A stretch of DNA of 5,892 nt, taken from the NCBI GenBank assembly GCA_026983895.1, contig JALSTF010000003.1, positions 1-5,892 on the forward strand. The letters run 5' to 3'. Shown piece after piece: positions 1 to 5,658 of this stretch. The notes beneath the pieces were generated by a model. That model worked only from the letters and a program-made list of their open reading frames with translations. It was not told the origin of the DNA and made no database searches. The first letter of the stretch is position 1. Each line of letters begins with the position of its first letter. Origin of the DNA: Sulfurovum sp. GTDB taxonomy: Bacteria > Campylobacterota > Campylobacteria > Campylobacterales > Sulfurovaceae. A program made the position numbers and the translations under genes.

Positions 1-1259
1 TCGATTTTGATCCTTCCGATGTGGATTACCTGCTGGTAACACATGCGCACCTCGATCATGTAGGGCGTATTCCCAAACTTATAAAAGAAGGCTATGCAGG
101 GCCGATCTATGCGACACATGCGACACGCGACCTTGCGGAAGTCATTTTATTCGACAGTGCCAAGATCATGAAAGAAGATTATCTGACGAATTACAAAAAG
201 GCGCAGAGGCAGGGGAAAGAAGCATCGGTCACTGCTCCGCTGTATGAAGAGGAGGATGTCGTTGATGCCCTGAATGCGGTCTGGCATTATACGGAGTATG
301 ATACGCCTTTTGAACTGGCAGAGGGCATCGAAGTGGTCTATCATGATGCGGGGCATATTTTGGGTTCGGCATTCATCGAGATCAACTATATGGAGAACAA
401 CGTCAGGCAGACCATCGTTTTTTCCGGGGATATAGGCAATGATAACGATATGGTCCTGCCCAAGCTCGAGAAATGTACGCATGCCAACTACCTCTATGTT
501 GAGTCCACTTATGGAGACCGTGACCACCAGACCGCCGAGATCAGCGAAACGGAGTTCAAACGCATCGTTATCGATACGCTCAATGACTGGGGGAATGTCA
601 TTATCCCTTCTTTTGCCGTAGAGCGGACACAGGAACTGCTCTGTATCCTCAAGGGGATGCATGACAGGAAGGAGCTTCCCGAATGCCAGATCTTCCTCGA
701 CAGTCCTATGGCGACACAGGCGACACAGGTGTACAGGAACTATGCGGAACTACTGAGCGACAAATGCCAGGCTTTCAAGGAGCGTGACGGCACGATCTTC
801 GATTTCGAGGGACTGGTCTATACACCGGATGTAGAAGCTTCCAAGCAGATCAACGAGGTGGATACACGTGCCATCATCATTGCCGGAAGCGGTATGTGCA
901 ACGGCGGGCGTATACTGCACCATTTCAAGAACCGCCTCTGGAATAAAAAGAACGCACTCATCTTTGTGGGGTATCAGGCGGTAGGTACACTGGGAAGGCG
1001 CATCGTCGACGGTGCCAGATGGGTAAAGATCTACCATGAGGATATCCTCATCAAGGCCAGTGTGCATACCATCAACGGTTTCTCGGCCCATGCAGACCAG
1101 AGTGCCATCATCCGGTGGATCGGCCAGATGGAAGACCTGAGCAGGATCTATCTGATACATGGTGAAGAGGACAAGCAGGTGATCCTGCGCAGTGTCCTTG
1201 AGAATGCATTGCAGAAGAAAGCGCATATCGTAGAGCCTGAAGAAGTGATATATCTATAA
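1..1259 (+). CDS. Metallo-beta-lactamase/beta-CASP RNA-processing nuclease (5' end missing)
   Basis: This is the C-terminal bulk of a cytoplasmic beta-CASP metallo-beta-lactamase, the YSH1/CPSF-like family of RNA endo/exonucleases. The reading frame is open from base 3 to the TAA at 1257-1259. Counting from the in-frame GTG at 21, the zinc motif HAHLDH is at residues 8-13, the AGHILGSA histidine at 112 and the FSGD aspartate at 137. The beta-CASP part follows: motif A ESTYG from 161, PSFAVERTQELL at 196-207, SGMCNGGRILHH at 290-301, FSAHADQ at 354-360 and a final IHGEE at 379-383. All the metal ligands that should lie in this part are present, so the enzyme looks active. The GTG at 21 is not the true start, because family-like sequence (FDPSD) continues upstream and the zinc motif normally sits about 50 residues into the protein; roughly 40-60 residues are lost off the edge. 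The likely role is RNA turnover or maturation, but the exact substrate cannot be read from sequence. Confidence 0.93.
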   Translation, partial: DFDPSDVDYLLVTHAHLDHVGRIPKLIKEGYAGPIYATHATRDLAEVILFDSAKIMKEDYLTNYKKAQRQGKEASVTAPLYEEEDVVDALNAVWHYTEYDTPFELAEGIEVVYHDAGHILGSAFIEINYMENNVRQTIVFSGDIGNDNDMVLPKLEKCTHANYLYVESTYGDRDHQTAEISETEFKRIVIDTLNDWGNVIIPSFAVERTQELLCILKGMHDRKELPECQIFLDSPMATQATQVYRNYAELLSDKCQAFKERDGTIFDFEGLVYTPDVEASKQINEVDTRAIIIAGSGMCNGGRILHHFKNRLWNKKNALIFVGYQAVGTLGRRIVDGARWVKIYHEDILIKASVHTINGFSAHADQSAIIRWIGQMEDLSRIYLIHGEEDKQVILRSVLENALQKKAHIVEPEEVIYL

Positions 1260-1260
1260 C

Positions 1261-1329
1261 GCGTAGGGTGGGTTCACCCACCAATTTATATGGGGTGCAT
1301 AGAGCCGTGGTGAATAAATCACCATACGC
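1261..1329. repeat. REP/REPIN-like inverted pair of hairpins
   Basis: Two short hairpin units lie in inverted orientation in the gap before ppsA. The first, on the + strand at 1261-1282, is GCGTAG followed by GGTGGGT, a TC loop and ACCCACC (1267-1273 paired with 1276-1282). The second, read on the - strand from 1329 to 1308, is GCGTA followed by TGGTGA, a 5-nt loop and TCACCA. Both begin with GCGTA at their outer edge and agree in ten of the first eleven bases. A GTAG tetranucleotide before a GC-rich palindrome, with units arranged tail to tail, is the design of REP elements and REPINs mobilised by Y1-type (RAYT) transposases. No transposase is visible here, and copy number elsewhere in the genome is unknown. 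The first hairpin could also weakly terminate the nuclease transcript, though only AATTTATA follows it. Confidence 0.45.
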
Positions 1330-1347
1330 AAGGTGCCAGGTTATTAG

Positions 1348-1353
1348 TATACT
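1348..1353 (+). promoter_or_regulatory. Possible -10 box for ppsA
   Basis: TATACT matches the sigma-70 -10 consensus at five of six positions and lies 22 bases before the ppsA start codon, giving a short leader. No recognisable -35 or T-rich block precedes it, so this is a weak call. Confidence 0.3.
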
Positions 1354-1363
1354 CTGAAAAGAA

Positions 1364-1368
1364 AAGGA
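1364..1368 (+). promoter_or_regulatory. Ribosome binding site of ppsA
   Basis: AAGGA (within AAAAGGA) ends seven bases before the ATG at 1376. The same motif and spacing recur before the genes at 3850 and 4527, which supports all three starts. Confidence 0.75.
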
Positions 1369-1375
1369 TTACATA

Positions 1376-3790
1376 ATGAAAAACAGTATTAAATGGTTCA
1401 GTGAAATAGGTATAGAGGATGTCACAGAGGTGGGCGGAAAGAATGCTTCGCTCGGAGAGATGTACCGGAATCTTACAAGCGAAGGTGTACGGGTTCCCAA
1501 CGGGTTTGCCGTAACCGCTTCAGCCTACAAAGCGATACTCGATCACAACGATGCCTGGGAAAAACTGCATGCACAGCTGGACGACCTGAACCCTGACAAT
1601 GTGGAACAGCTCCAGGAACGCGGTGCGGCATGCCGGAAGATCGTCTATGAATGCGAGATCCCGGAAGATATCAAAAACGATATTTTGGAAAATTTCCGCA
1701 AACTGAAAGAAGAATATGGGGAGAGTGTCTCTGTTGCCGTACGTTCTTCTGCCACAGCGGAAGATTCTCCGGAGGCATCCTTTGCCGGACAGAACGAGAC
1801 GTACCTGAATATTCAGGATGAAAAGGAGCTGCTCGATGCCTATATGCGCTGTCTGGCGTCCAACTTCACCGACCGTTCACTGCATTACAAGTATGACAAC
1901 GGATTCGACTACTACAAGGTCTACCTCTCTGCTGTGGTTATGAAGATGGTGCGCAGCGACATAGGTGCCAGCGGTGTGATGTTCAGCCTCGATACAGAGA
2001 CCGGGTTCCGGGATGTCGTGTTCATCAATGCCGCTTACGGCCTGGGTGAAAATGTGGTACTGGGCAGCATAGACCCCGACAGCTTCTATGTGCATAAACC
2101 AACATTCACCAAAGGACACAGAGCCGTACTTAAGCGCCGTCTTGGAAGCAAAGCGCTCAAAATGATCTTCACCAAAGAGGCGAACATCAGCAATATGGCC
2201 GTGGAGTATACGAAAAATATCGAAACGACACCTGATGAGCGTAAACATTTCTGCCTCAGCGATGAAGAGGTGATGGTGTTGGCAGAGTATGCGATCAAAG
2301 TAGAGCAACACTATTCTGAGAAAGCGGGTTTCCACAAACCGATGGATATGGAATGGGCAAAAGACGGGGTTGACGGGCATCTTTATATGGTGCAGGCGCG
2401 TCCCGAAACGGTACAGTCCCAGACAAGCGGTACACTGCTCAGGATTTACCGCCTTAAAGAGCAGGGCAAAGTACTGACGACAGGGCGTGCAGTCGGTACG
2501 AAAATAGGTAGCGGGAAAGTACATATCGTTCATGATATCAAAGAGATGGATAGTTTCAAACCCGGAGAGGTGCTTGTCGCAGACATTACCACACCTGACT
2601 GGGAACCGGTTATGAAGATCGCTTCGGCGATCGTCACGAACAAGGGCGGTCGTACCTGTCATGCTGCCATTGTCAGCCGTGAACTTGGTCTTCCCGCGAT
2701 CGTTGGAAGCGAAAATGCAACGGAAGTATTGCAAAACGGTCAAGAGGTGACAGTCAGCTGTGCGGAAGGTGAAACAGGGAATGTCTATGAGGGAAAACTC
2801 AAATTTGACGTTAAAGAGACAGATCTCAGTGCCCTGGAGAAAACCAGAACAGAGATCATGATGAATCTTGGAAATCCTGACATTGCATTCTCTCTTGCGT
2901 CGCTGCCGGTGGACGGCATAGGCCTTGCGCGTATGGAGTTCATTATCAACGAATATATCAAGGCGCATCCGATGGCATTGAAACATCCTGAAAAAGTGGA
3001 CAATGCAACAAGAACAGCCCTGAATACACTGGCTGAAACCTATGACTCCCTGGAAGACTTTTTCATCAAACGGCTTTCCGAAGGGGTGGCGACCATTGCG
3101 GCAACGGTCTATCCGAAGCCCTGTGTCGTACGGATGAGCGATTTCAAATCCAACGAATATGCAACGCTTCTGGGCGGGAAATTCTTCGAACCCGAAGAGG
3201 ACAATCCCATGATCGGTTTCCGCGGTGCGGCACGCTATGCCCATCCGTCCTATGAAGAGGGCTTTTCGCTGGAATGTGCCGCCATGAAGCGTGTACGCGA
3301 TGAAATGGGCTTTGACAATGTCATTTTGATGATCCCTTTCTGCCGTCGTGTAGAAGAGGGGCAGCGTGTCATAGAGACCATGGAGAAATACGGCCTCAAA
3401 CGCGGAGAGAACGGACTGAAGGTCTATGTCATGTGCGAGATCCCGAACAATGTCATCTCCATTGACGGTTTCAGCAAGATCTTCGACGGTTTCAGCATTG
3501 GAAGCAATGACCTTACCCAGTTAACGCTGGGCGTTGACAGAGACAGCGAGATCGTGGCATTCGACTACGATGAGCGAGACCCGGGTGTCCTGAAAATGAT
3601 AGAAATGGCAGTGCAGGGTGCCAAGCGCAATGAACGCCACAGCGGCATCTGCGGCCAGGCACCGTCGGATTATCCTGAAGTAGCGGAATTTTTGGTGGAA
3701 CTGGGTATCGATTCAATCAGCCTCAATCCCGATTCTGTACTTTCTACCCTGCCGAAGATCATAGAAATAGAGAAGAAAATGAAAGGATAG
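1376..3790 (+). CDS. ppsA: Phosphoenolpyruvate synthase (pyruvate, water dikinase)
   Basis: This cytoplasmic enzyme converts pyruvate, ATP and water to phosphoenolpyruvate, AMP and phosphate through a phosphohistidine intermediate. The 804 residues match the usual full length (about 790-800). The N-terminal ATP-grasp domain spans roughly 1-345, with GGKNASLGEM at 20-29, VRSSATAEDSPEASFAGQ at 122-139 and the domain-closing QARPET at 340-345. The swivelling phosphohistidine domain follows, with GGRTCHAAIVSRELG at 424-438 and catalytic His429. The C-terminal PEP/pyruvate TIM barrel carries LARMEF at 517-522, RMSDFKSNEY at 586-595, GSNDLTQLTLGVDRD at 709-723 and GICGQ at 757-761, where Cys759 is the expected general acid/base. 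No key residue is missing. The ATG at 1376 has a good ribosome binding site. The gene appears monocistronic. In an autotroph using the reductive TCA cycle it would feed new pyruvate into sugar synthesis; this last point is inference from the suspected host. Confidence 0.97.
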   Translation: MKNSIKWFSEIGIEDVTEVGGKNASLGEMYRNLTSEGVRVPNGFAVTASAYKAILDHNDAWEKLHAQLDDLNPDNVEQLQERGAACRKIVYECEIPEDIKNDILENFRKLKEEYGESVSVAVRSSATAEDSPEASFAGQNETYLNIQDEKELLDAYMRCLASNFTDRSLHYKYDNGFDYYKVYLSAVVMKMVRSDIGASGVMFSLDTETGFRDVVFINAAYGLGENVVLGSIDPDSFYVHKPTFTKGHRAVLKRRLGSKALKMIFTKEANISNMAVEYTKNIETTPDERKHFCLSDEEVMVLAEYAIKVEQHYSEKAGFHKPMDMEWAKDGVDGHLYMVQARPETVQSQTSGTLLRIYRLKEQGKVLTTGRAVGTKIGSGKVHIVHDIKEMDSFKPGEVLVADITTPDWEPVMKIASAIVTNKGGRTCHAAIVSRELGLPAIVGSENATEVLQNGQEVTVSCAEGETGNVYEGKLKFDVKETDLSALEKTRTEIMMNLGNPDIAFSLASLPVDGIGLARMEFIINEYIKAHPMALKHPEKVDNATRTALNTLAETYDSLEDFFIKRLSEGVATIAATVYPKPCVVRMSDFKSNEYATLLGGKFFEPEEDNPMIGFRGAARYAHPSYEEGFSLECAAMKRVRDEMGFDNVILMIPFCRRVEEGQRVIETMEKYGLKRGENGLKVYVMCEIPNNVISIDGFSKIFDGFSIGSNDLTQLTLGVDRDSEIVAFDYDERDPGVLKMIEMAVQGAKRNERHSGICGQAPSDYPEVAEFLVELGIDSISLNPDSVLSTLPKIIEIEKKMKG

Positions 3791-3808
3791 TCCTTTTGGT
3801 TAACTTTT
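3782..3808 (+). terminator. Weak terminator-like hairpin over the ppsA stop codon
   Basis: AAAGGA (3782-3787) and TCCTTT (3791-3796) pair around the TAG stop codon. G-U and U-G wobble pairs can extend the stem, and a T-rich stretch follows. The stem is short and the loop is only three bases, so termination would be inefficient; some ppsA transcripts may run into the next gene. Confidence 0.25.
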
Positions 3809-3820
3809 TGACATTATAAT
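3801..3820 (+). promoter_or_regulatory. Promoter of the small ribbon-helix-helix gene
   Basis: A perfect TATAAT lies at 3815-3820, preceded by TTAACTTTTTGACAT. A T-rich block before TATAAT with no proper -35 box is the sigma-70 pattern described for Campylobacter and its relatives, and nearly the same arrangement occurs before the genes at 4527 and 5048. The predicted start of transcription near 3827 leaves a leader of about 23 bases. Confidence 0.65.
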
Positions 3821-3849
3821 GGGTGTAAAAATAGATGAAGGATACAATA

Positions 3850-4047
3850 ATGGCAAATGGACCGAAGAATATTACACTTTCGCTTACCTCTGACCTGATC
3901 GAAAAACTTGAGACGCTTAAAAAGATCACGGGAGACGATACGACCTATACGATGCGAAAAGCATTGGAGGTCTATTATGAAAAAACAATGATAGACGAAG
4001 AGGCAAAAAAGATCGCGAAGATCAATGCACTTTTGGATGTACAGTAA
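3850..4047 (+). CDS. Small ribbon-helix-helix (CopG/Arc-like) DNA-binding protein
   Basis: This 65-residue protein has the layout of a ribbon-helix-helix domain. A short alternating beta strand (NITLSL, residues 7-12) would pair in a dimer and lie in the DNA major groove. A first helix (about 13-26, SDLIEKLETLKK) and a second helix (about 30-45, TTYTMRKALEVYYEK) follow, then a charged tail rich in Lys and Glu. The start was set at ATG 3850 because AAGGA at 3838-3842 sits seven bases upstream; the in-frame ATG at 3835 has no such site and would put that motif inside the gene. It stands alone with its own promoter. No toxin gene adjoins it, so it is more likely a stand-alone regulator or nucleic-acid-binding protein than half of a toxin-antitoxin pair. 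Its targets are unknown; control of its own promoter would be usual for the family. Confidence 0.72.
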   Translation: MANGPKNITLSLTSDLIEKLETLKKITGDDTTYTMRKALEVYYEKTMIDEEAKKIAKINALLDVQ

Positions 4048-4095
4048 CCTGAAAAATTTTGTTGTAAGTGATTTTATAAAAGATTGTTTTGGAGG

Positions 4096-4119
4096 TACAC
4101 CTCTTAAGGAAGAGGTGTA
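4096..4119. terminator. Perfect 10-bp hairpin between convergent genes
   Basis: TACACCTCTT (4096-4105) and AAGAGGTGTA (4110-4119) pair perfectly around an AAGG loop, in the 93-bp spacer where the ribbon-helix-helix gene and the superoxide reductase gene converge. The position suits a shared bidirectional terminator. Neither side carries a clean run of Ts straight after the stem (AAGTAGAAAAA on one side, CCTCCAAAACAATC on the other strand), so it may instead mark the processed 3' end of one or both mRNAs. Confidence 0.55.
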
Positions 4120-4140
4120 AAGTAGAAAAAGTAATTCTTC

Positions 4141-4527
4141 TTAGCCCGCGACTTCGACTACAACCGGAGTTGATTCCCAGATACCGTGTTTTGTACAGTA
4201 TCCGTGCGCAACGAGGTTGAGTTTGCTTTTCATCGGTCTGATGTTGAATGTTACTTCTGCATGAGACTTTTCGTTTCCGAGTGTTCCCGGTACGAATGTT
4301 GCCATGGCAAGCTTTGTGTCACCGTCGAAGAGGGTGATTGACTCGATATAGTGGTCAAAATCATCCGGGTGAGTATACTCCTGGCCCATTTTGACGTTCA
4401 CTGCAAGCATTTCACCTTTCTTTGCTTCACCTTCTACGGTAATGAAAGGTGAGTGTCTGTCGATAAGGTCTTTTTTTGCTTCTCTTTCGACGGTGTCGAT
4501 ATCTACATATTTATTGATCTTTGGCAT
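4141..4527 (-). CDS. Class II superoxide reductase (neelaredoxin type, single iron centre)
   Basis: This 128-residue cytoplasmic enzyme should reduce superoxide to hydrogen peroxide, taking one electron from rubredoxin or another donor without releasing oxygen. All five expected ligands of the square-pyramidal iron site are visible: His25 in DRHSPF, His53 and His59 in HPDDFDH, and Cys111 and His114 in CTKHGIW. The N-terminal rubredoxin-like desulforedoxin domain of class I enzymes is absent, which makes it the one-iron type. The active-site loop that usually reads EKHxP is DRHSP here, a conservative change of both the Glu and the Lys. The start is fixed by AAAAGGA seven bases upstream (4534-4540). 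The gene has its own promoter and a palindrome behind it. No rubredoxin or peroxidase gene is seen nearby. The predicted role is oxygen-stress defence in a microaerophilic or anaerobic host. Confidence 0.92.
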   Translation of the reverse strand: MPKINKYVDIDTVEREAKKDLIDRHSPFITVEGEAKKGEMLAVNVKMGQEYTHPDDFDHYIESITLFDGDTKLAMATFVPGTLGNEKSHAEVTFNIRPMKSKLNLVAHGYCTKHGIWESTPVVVEVAG

Positions 4528-4559
4528 GTTAAATCCTTTTAATTTGGTTTTGTACCAGT

Positions 4560-4580
4560 ATTATAACATAAAAAATTAAC
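4560..4580 (-). promoter_or_regulatory. Promoter of the superoxide reductase gene
   Basis: Read on the minus strand this is GTTAA, six Ts, ATGT and a perfect TATAAT (4565-4560). It has the same T-rich block plus TATAAT layout as the other two promoters in the window. Transcription should begin near 4553, leaving a leader of about 25 bases that contains the AAAAGGA ribosome binding site. Confidence 0.65.
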
Positions 4581-4606
4581 AAATAGGACAAATTAACTCC
4601 TATTTG
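4580..4606. promoter_or_regulatory. 9-bp inverted repeat behind the superoxide reductase promoter (operator or terminator)
   Basis: CAAATAGGA (4580-4588) and TCCTATTTG (4598-4606) form a perfect inverted repeat with a 9-base spacer. It fills the gap between the stop codon of the haem protein gene and the T-rich part of the superoxide reductase promoter. Relative to the predicted transcription start its centre is near -41, where a dimeric activator commonly binds. On the minus strand the hairpin is followed by TTAATTTTTT, so it may also, or instead, end the haem protein transcript. The two roles are not exclusive. Confidence 0.5.
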
Positions 4607-4607
4607 A

Positions 4608-5048
4608 TCAATATTCTTCTTTAATATGACTTTCCGCCCATTTTTTGATCTTCATACGCTGTTCTCTTGTCAATTTCGCCTGTTTGTGTATGATCAGATA
4701 CATCGGCATAGGCATAGAAAAATTGATGGTCTTGGCAATACCTTTATAGATTTTTTGCTTTTTCTTTGCATCATACGTACCCCATTCCTGAAAATTGAGC
4801 CACTCGCGCCCCTCTTTGATGTGGCTCTTCACTTCCCATGATACCGGAGCGATATTGCCATACCATGGCATTTTCGTCTTGTAGGAATGGCAGTCATAGC
4901 AGGAGGTCCGCAGCATTGTCATGATCTCTTTGGGTGCCTTTATCTCATTTTGGGGGTTAATGCTCTTGGGAACAGGAGGAATGGAGATTTGAATAGCCTG
5001 AAGCAGTATAAGCATACCGATAAGCCAGACAAGAATGGTTTTGAACAT
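4608..5048 (-). CDS. Membrane-anchored haem-binding c-type protein (Haem_bd-like)
   Basis: The 146-residue protein begins with a hydrophobic segment (about 5-24), an uncleaved anchor or signal peptide that would place the rest in the periplasm. One haem c attachment site, CYDCH, lies at residues 50-54. The stretch TSCYDCHSYKTKMPWYGNIA and the following PVSW and EGREWLNFQEW resemble the haem-binding domain family PF14376, as does the later methionine-rich FSMPMPMYLIIH (110-121), which may supply the sixth haem ligand. Length fits that family. The ATG at 5048 is preceded by AGGA at six bases and by a TATAAT promoter. Function in the family is not well defined; electron transfer or haem-based redox sensing are possibilities. 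It lies just upstream of the superoxide reductase gene on the same strand, but separate promoters argue against a simple operon. No partner oxidase or dehydrogenase is visible. Confidence 0.85.
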   Translation of the reverse strand: MFKTILVWLIGMLILLQAIQISIPPVPKSINPQNEIKAPKEIMTMLRTSCYDCHSYKTKMPWYGNIAPVSWEVKSHIKEGREWLNFQEWGTYDAKKKQKIYKGIAKTINFSMPMPMYLIIHKQAKLTREQRMKIKKWAESHIKEEY

Positions 5049-5067
5049 GATATATCCTAGAAAATAA

Positions 5068-5087
5068 TTTGACGCATTATAGTCAAA
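5068..5087 (-). promoter_or_regulatory. Promoter of the haem protein gene with TTTGAC-N8-GTCAAA palindrome
   Basis: On the minus strand a perfect TATAAT (5081-5076) is preceded by TTTAACCTTTTTGAC, the T-rich pattern shared with the other promoters here. The -10 box sits inside a perfect inverted repeat, TTTGAC (5068-5073) and GTCAAA (5082-5087), with an 8-base spacer. A dimeric protein bound there would block RNA polymerase, so this is a candidate repressor operator; the six-base arms are short enough that chance is possible. Confidence 0.55.
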
Positions 5088-5105
5088 AAGGTTAAACGAA
5101 TGGAT

Positions 5106-5126
5106 AAAAAAGATAGGATATTTTTA
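5106..5126 (-). terminator. AT-rich terminator-like sequence after the permease genes
   Basis: Read on the minus strand, an A-rich stretch, TAT, CCT, ATC and a run of six Ts can fold into a weak stem with one mismatch, eight bases beyond the stop codon of the downstream permease half. The T run suits rho-independent termination but the stem has almost no GC pairs. Confidence 0.25.
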
Positions 5127-5133
5127 GAGGTGC

Positions 5134-5658
5134 TTACAGGTTGTCTTTTTTCCTATTAAATATATCAACCATGATACCCTGCATCCATGCGCCCAGAAGA
5201 ATGAACAGTGTCAGCAGAGCCGTAAAGGCAAAGCCGAAATAACTGACCATCAGGGGCAGCCAGGGCAATTTGATAGATCGGGCGTAAAAAAAGGCGACGA
5301 TCAGCCCGTCGCGTGCGCCATGTGAGCGCAGGTCGCTGAGCATAGGGTACCAGATGTACCCCGGGCCGTGACTGAGCACACCGCCCAAAAGAGCGATCAG
5401 CCAGCCTTTGAGTCCACTCTCTTTTCCCACATGCCTGGCTACATCTTTTGGATCGATGAATGTATTGAGCAGCGCCATAAGGAAAAATACGATGAGCAGA
5501 ATAGGTGCGATCATTTTCAACGTTTTGAATGCTGCCATGGCAGAGGCTTTTCCGGCAGAAGGGTCAAGCAGGAAAGTCAGCAGGTAAAGCAGTGCAACGA
5601 TACCGAGCATGACCCATCCGCTGCGGTTTACAGGCTTCTTTTGTTCTGTTTTTTTCAT
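5134..5658 (-). CDS. Permease, downstream half (YraQ/ArsP-like, PF03773-type)
   Basis: This 174-residue inner-membrane protein has hydrophobic segments at about 13-31, 47-66, 84-97, 117-126 and 133-165. Its central motif, SHGPGYIWYPMLSDL followed by a Gly-Ala turn and VAFFYARSIKLPWLPLM, resembles the conserved core of the UPF0718/ArsP permease family. At about half the length of single-chain members, it probably pairs with the gene just upstream. Its ATG (5658-5656) overlaps the stop codon of that gene as TAATG, and GGAG lies eight bases upstream at 5667-5670, which decides this start over a longer reading frame reaching 5763. A few lysines near each end (KKTEQKK, NRKK) suggest cytoplasmic tails. 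The substrate is not known; arsenical export is established for ArsP proper but cannot be assumed here. Confidence 0.8.
   Translation of the reverse strand: MKKTEQKKPVNRSGWVMLGIVALLYLLTFLLDPSAGKASAMAAFKTLKMIAPILLIVFFLMALLNTFIDPKDVARHVGKESGLKGWLIALLGGVLSHGPGYIWYPMLSDLRSHGARDGLIVAFFYARSIKLPWLPLMVSYFGFAFTALLTLFILLGAWMQGIMVDIFNRKKDNL

Noticed and set aside
21..23. GTG as the start of the nuclease gene
   Set aside because: The frame is open upstream with family-like residues, and a start here would remove the first strands of the metallo-beta-lactamase fold just before its zinc motif.
711..728. Two tandem copies of GCGACACAG
   Set aside because: They simply encode Ala-Thr-Gln twice within a conserved part of the nuclease, and a similar codon pattern occurs at another Ala-Thr repeat near 113. 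There are too few units to be a functional repeat.
1877..3244. A 455-codon open frame on the minus strand inside ppsA
   Set aside because: It lies wholly opposite a clear ppsA gene, its translation is rich in Cys, His and Phe with no recognisable domain, and it has no ribosome binding site or promoter. It is a codon-bias artefact, as are the shorter minus-strand frames opposite the nuclease gene.
3808..3813. TTGACA as a classical -35 box
   Set aside because: It ends one base before TATAAT, far from the 17-base spacing required. It is part of the T-rich region of the promoter.
3835..3849. ATG at 3835 as the start of the ribbon-helix-helix gene
   Set aside because: It has no ribosome binding site, while the ATG at 3850 has AAGGA at the same seven-base spacing used by two other genes in the window.
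3850..4047. Antitoxin of a toxin-antitoxin module
   Set aside because: No second small gene lies on the same strand on either side, and the downstream spacer has no open frame.
4551..4566. PerR-like box over the superoxide reductase -10 region
   Set aside because: The resemblance to TTATAAT-N-ATTATAA comes almost entirely from the TATAAT box; the second half-site matches poorly.
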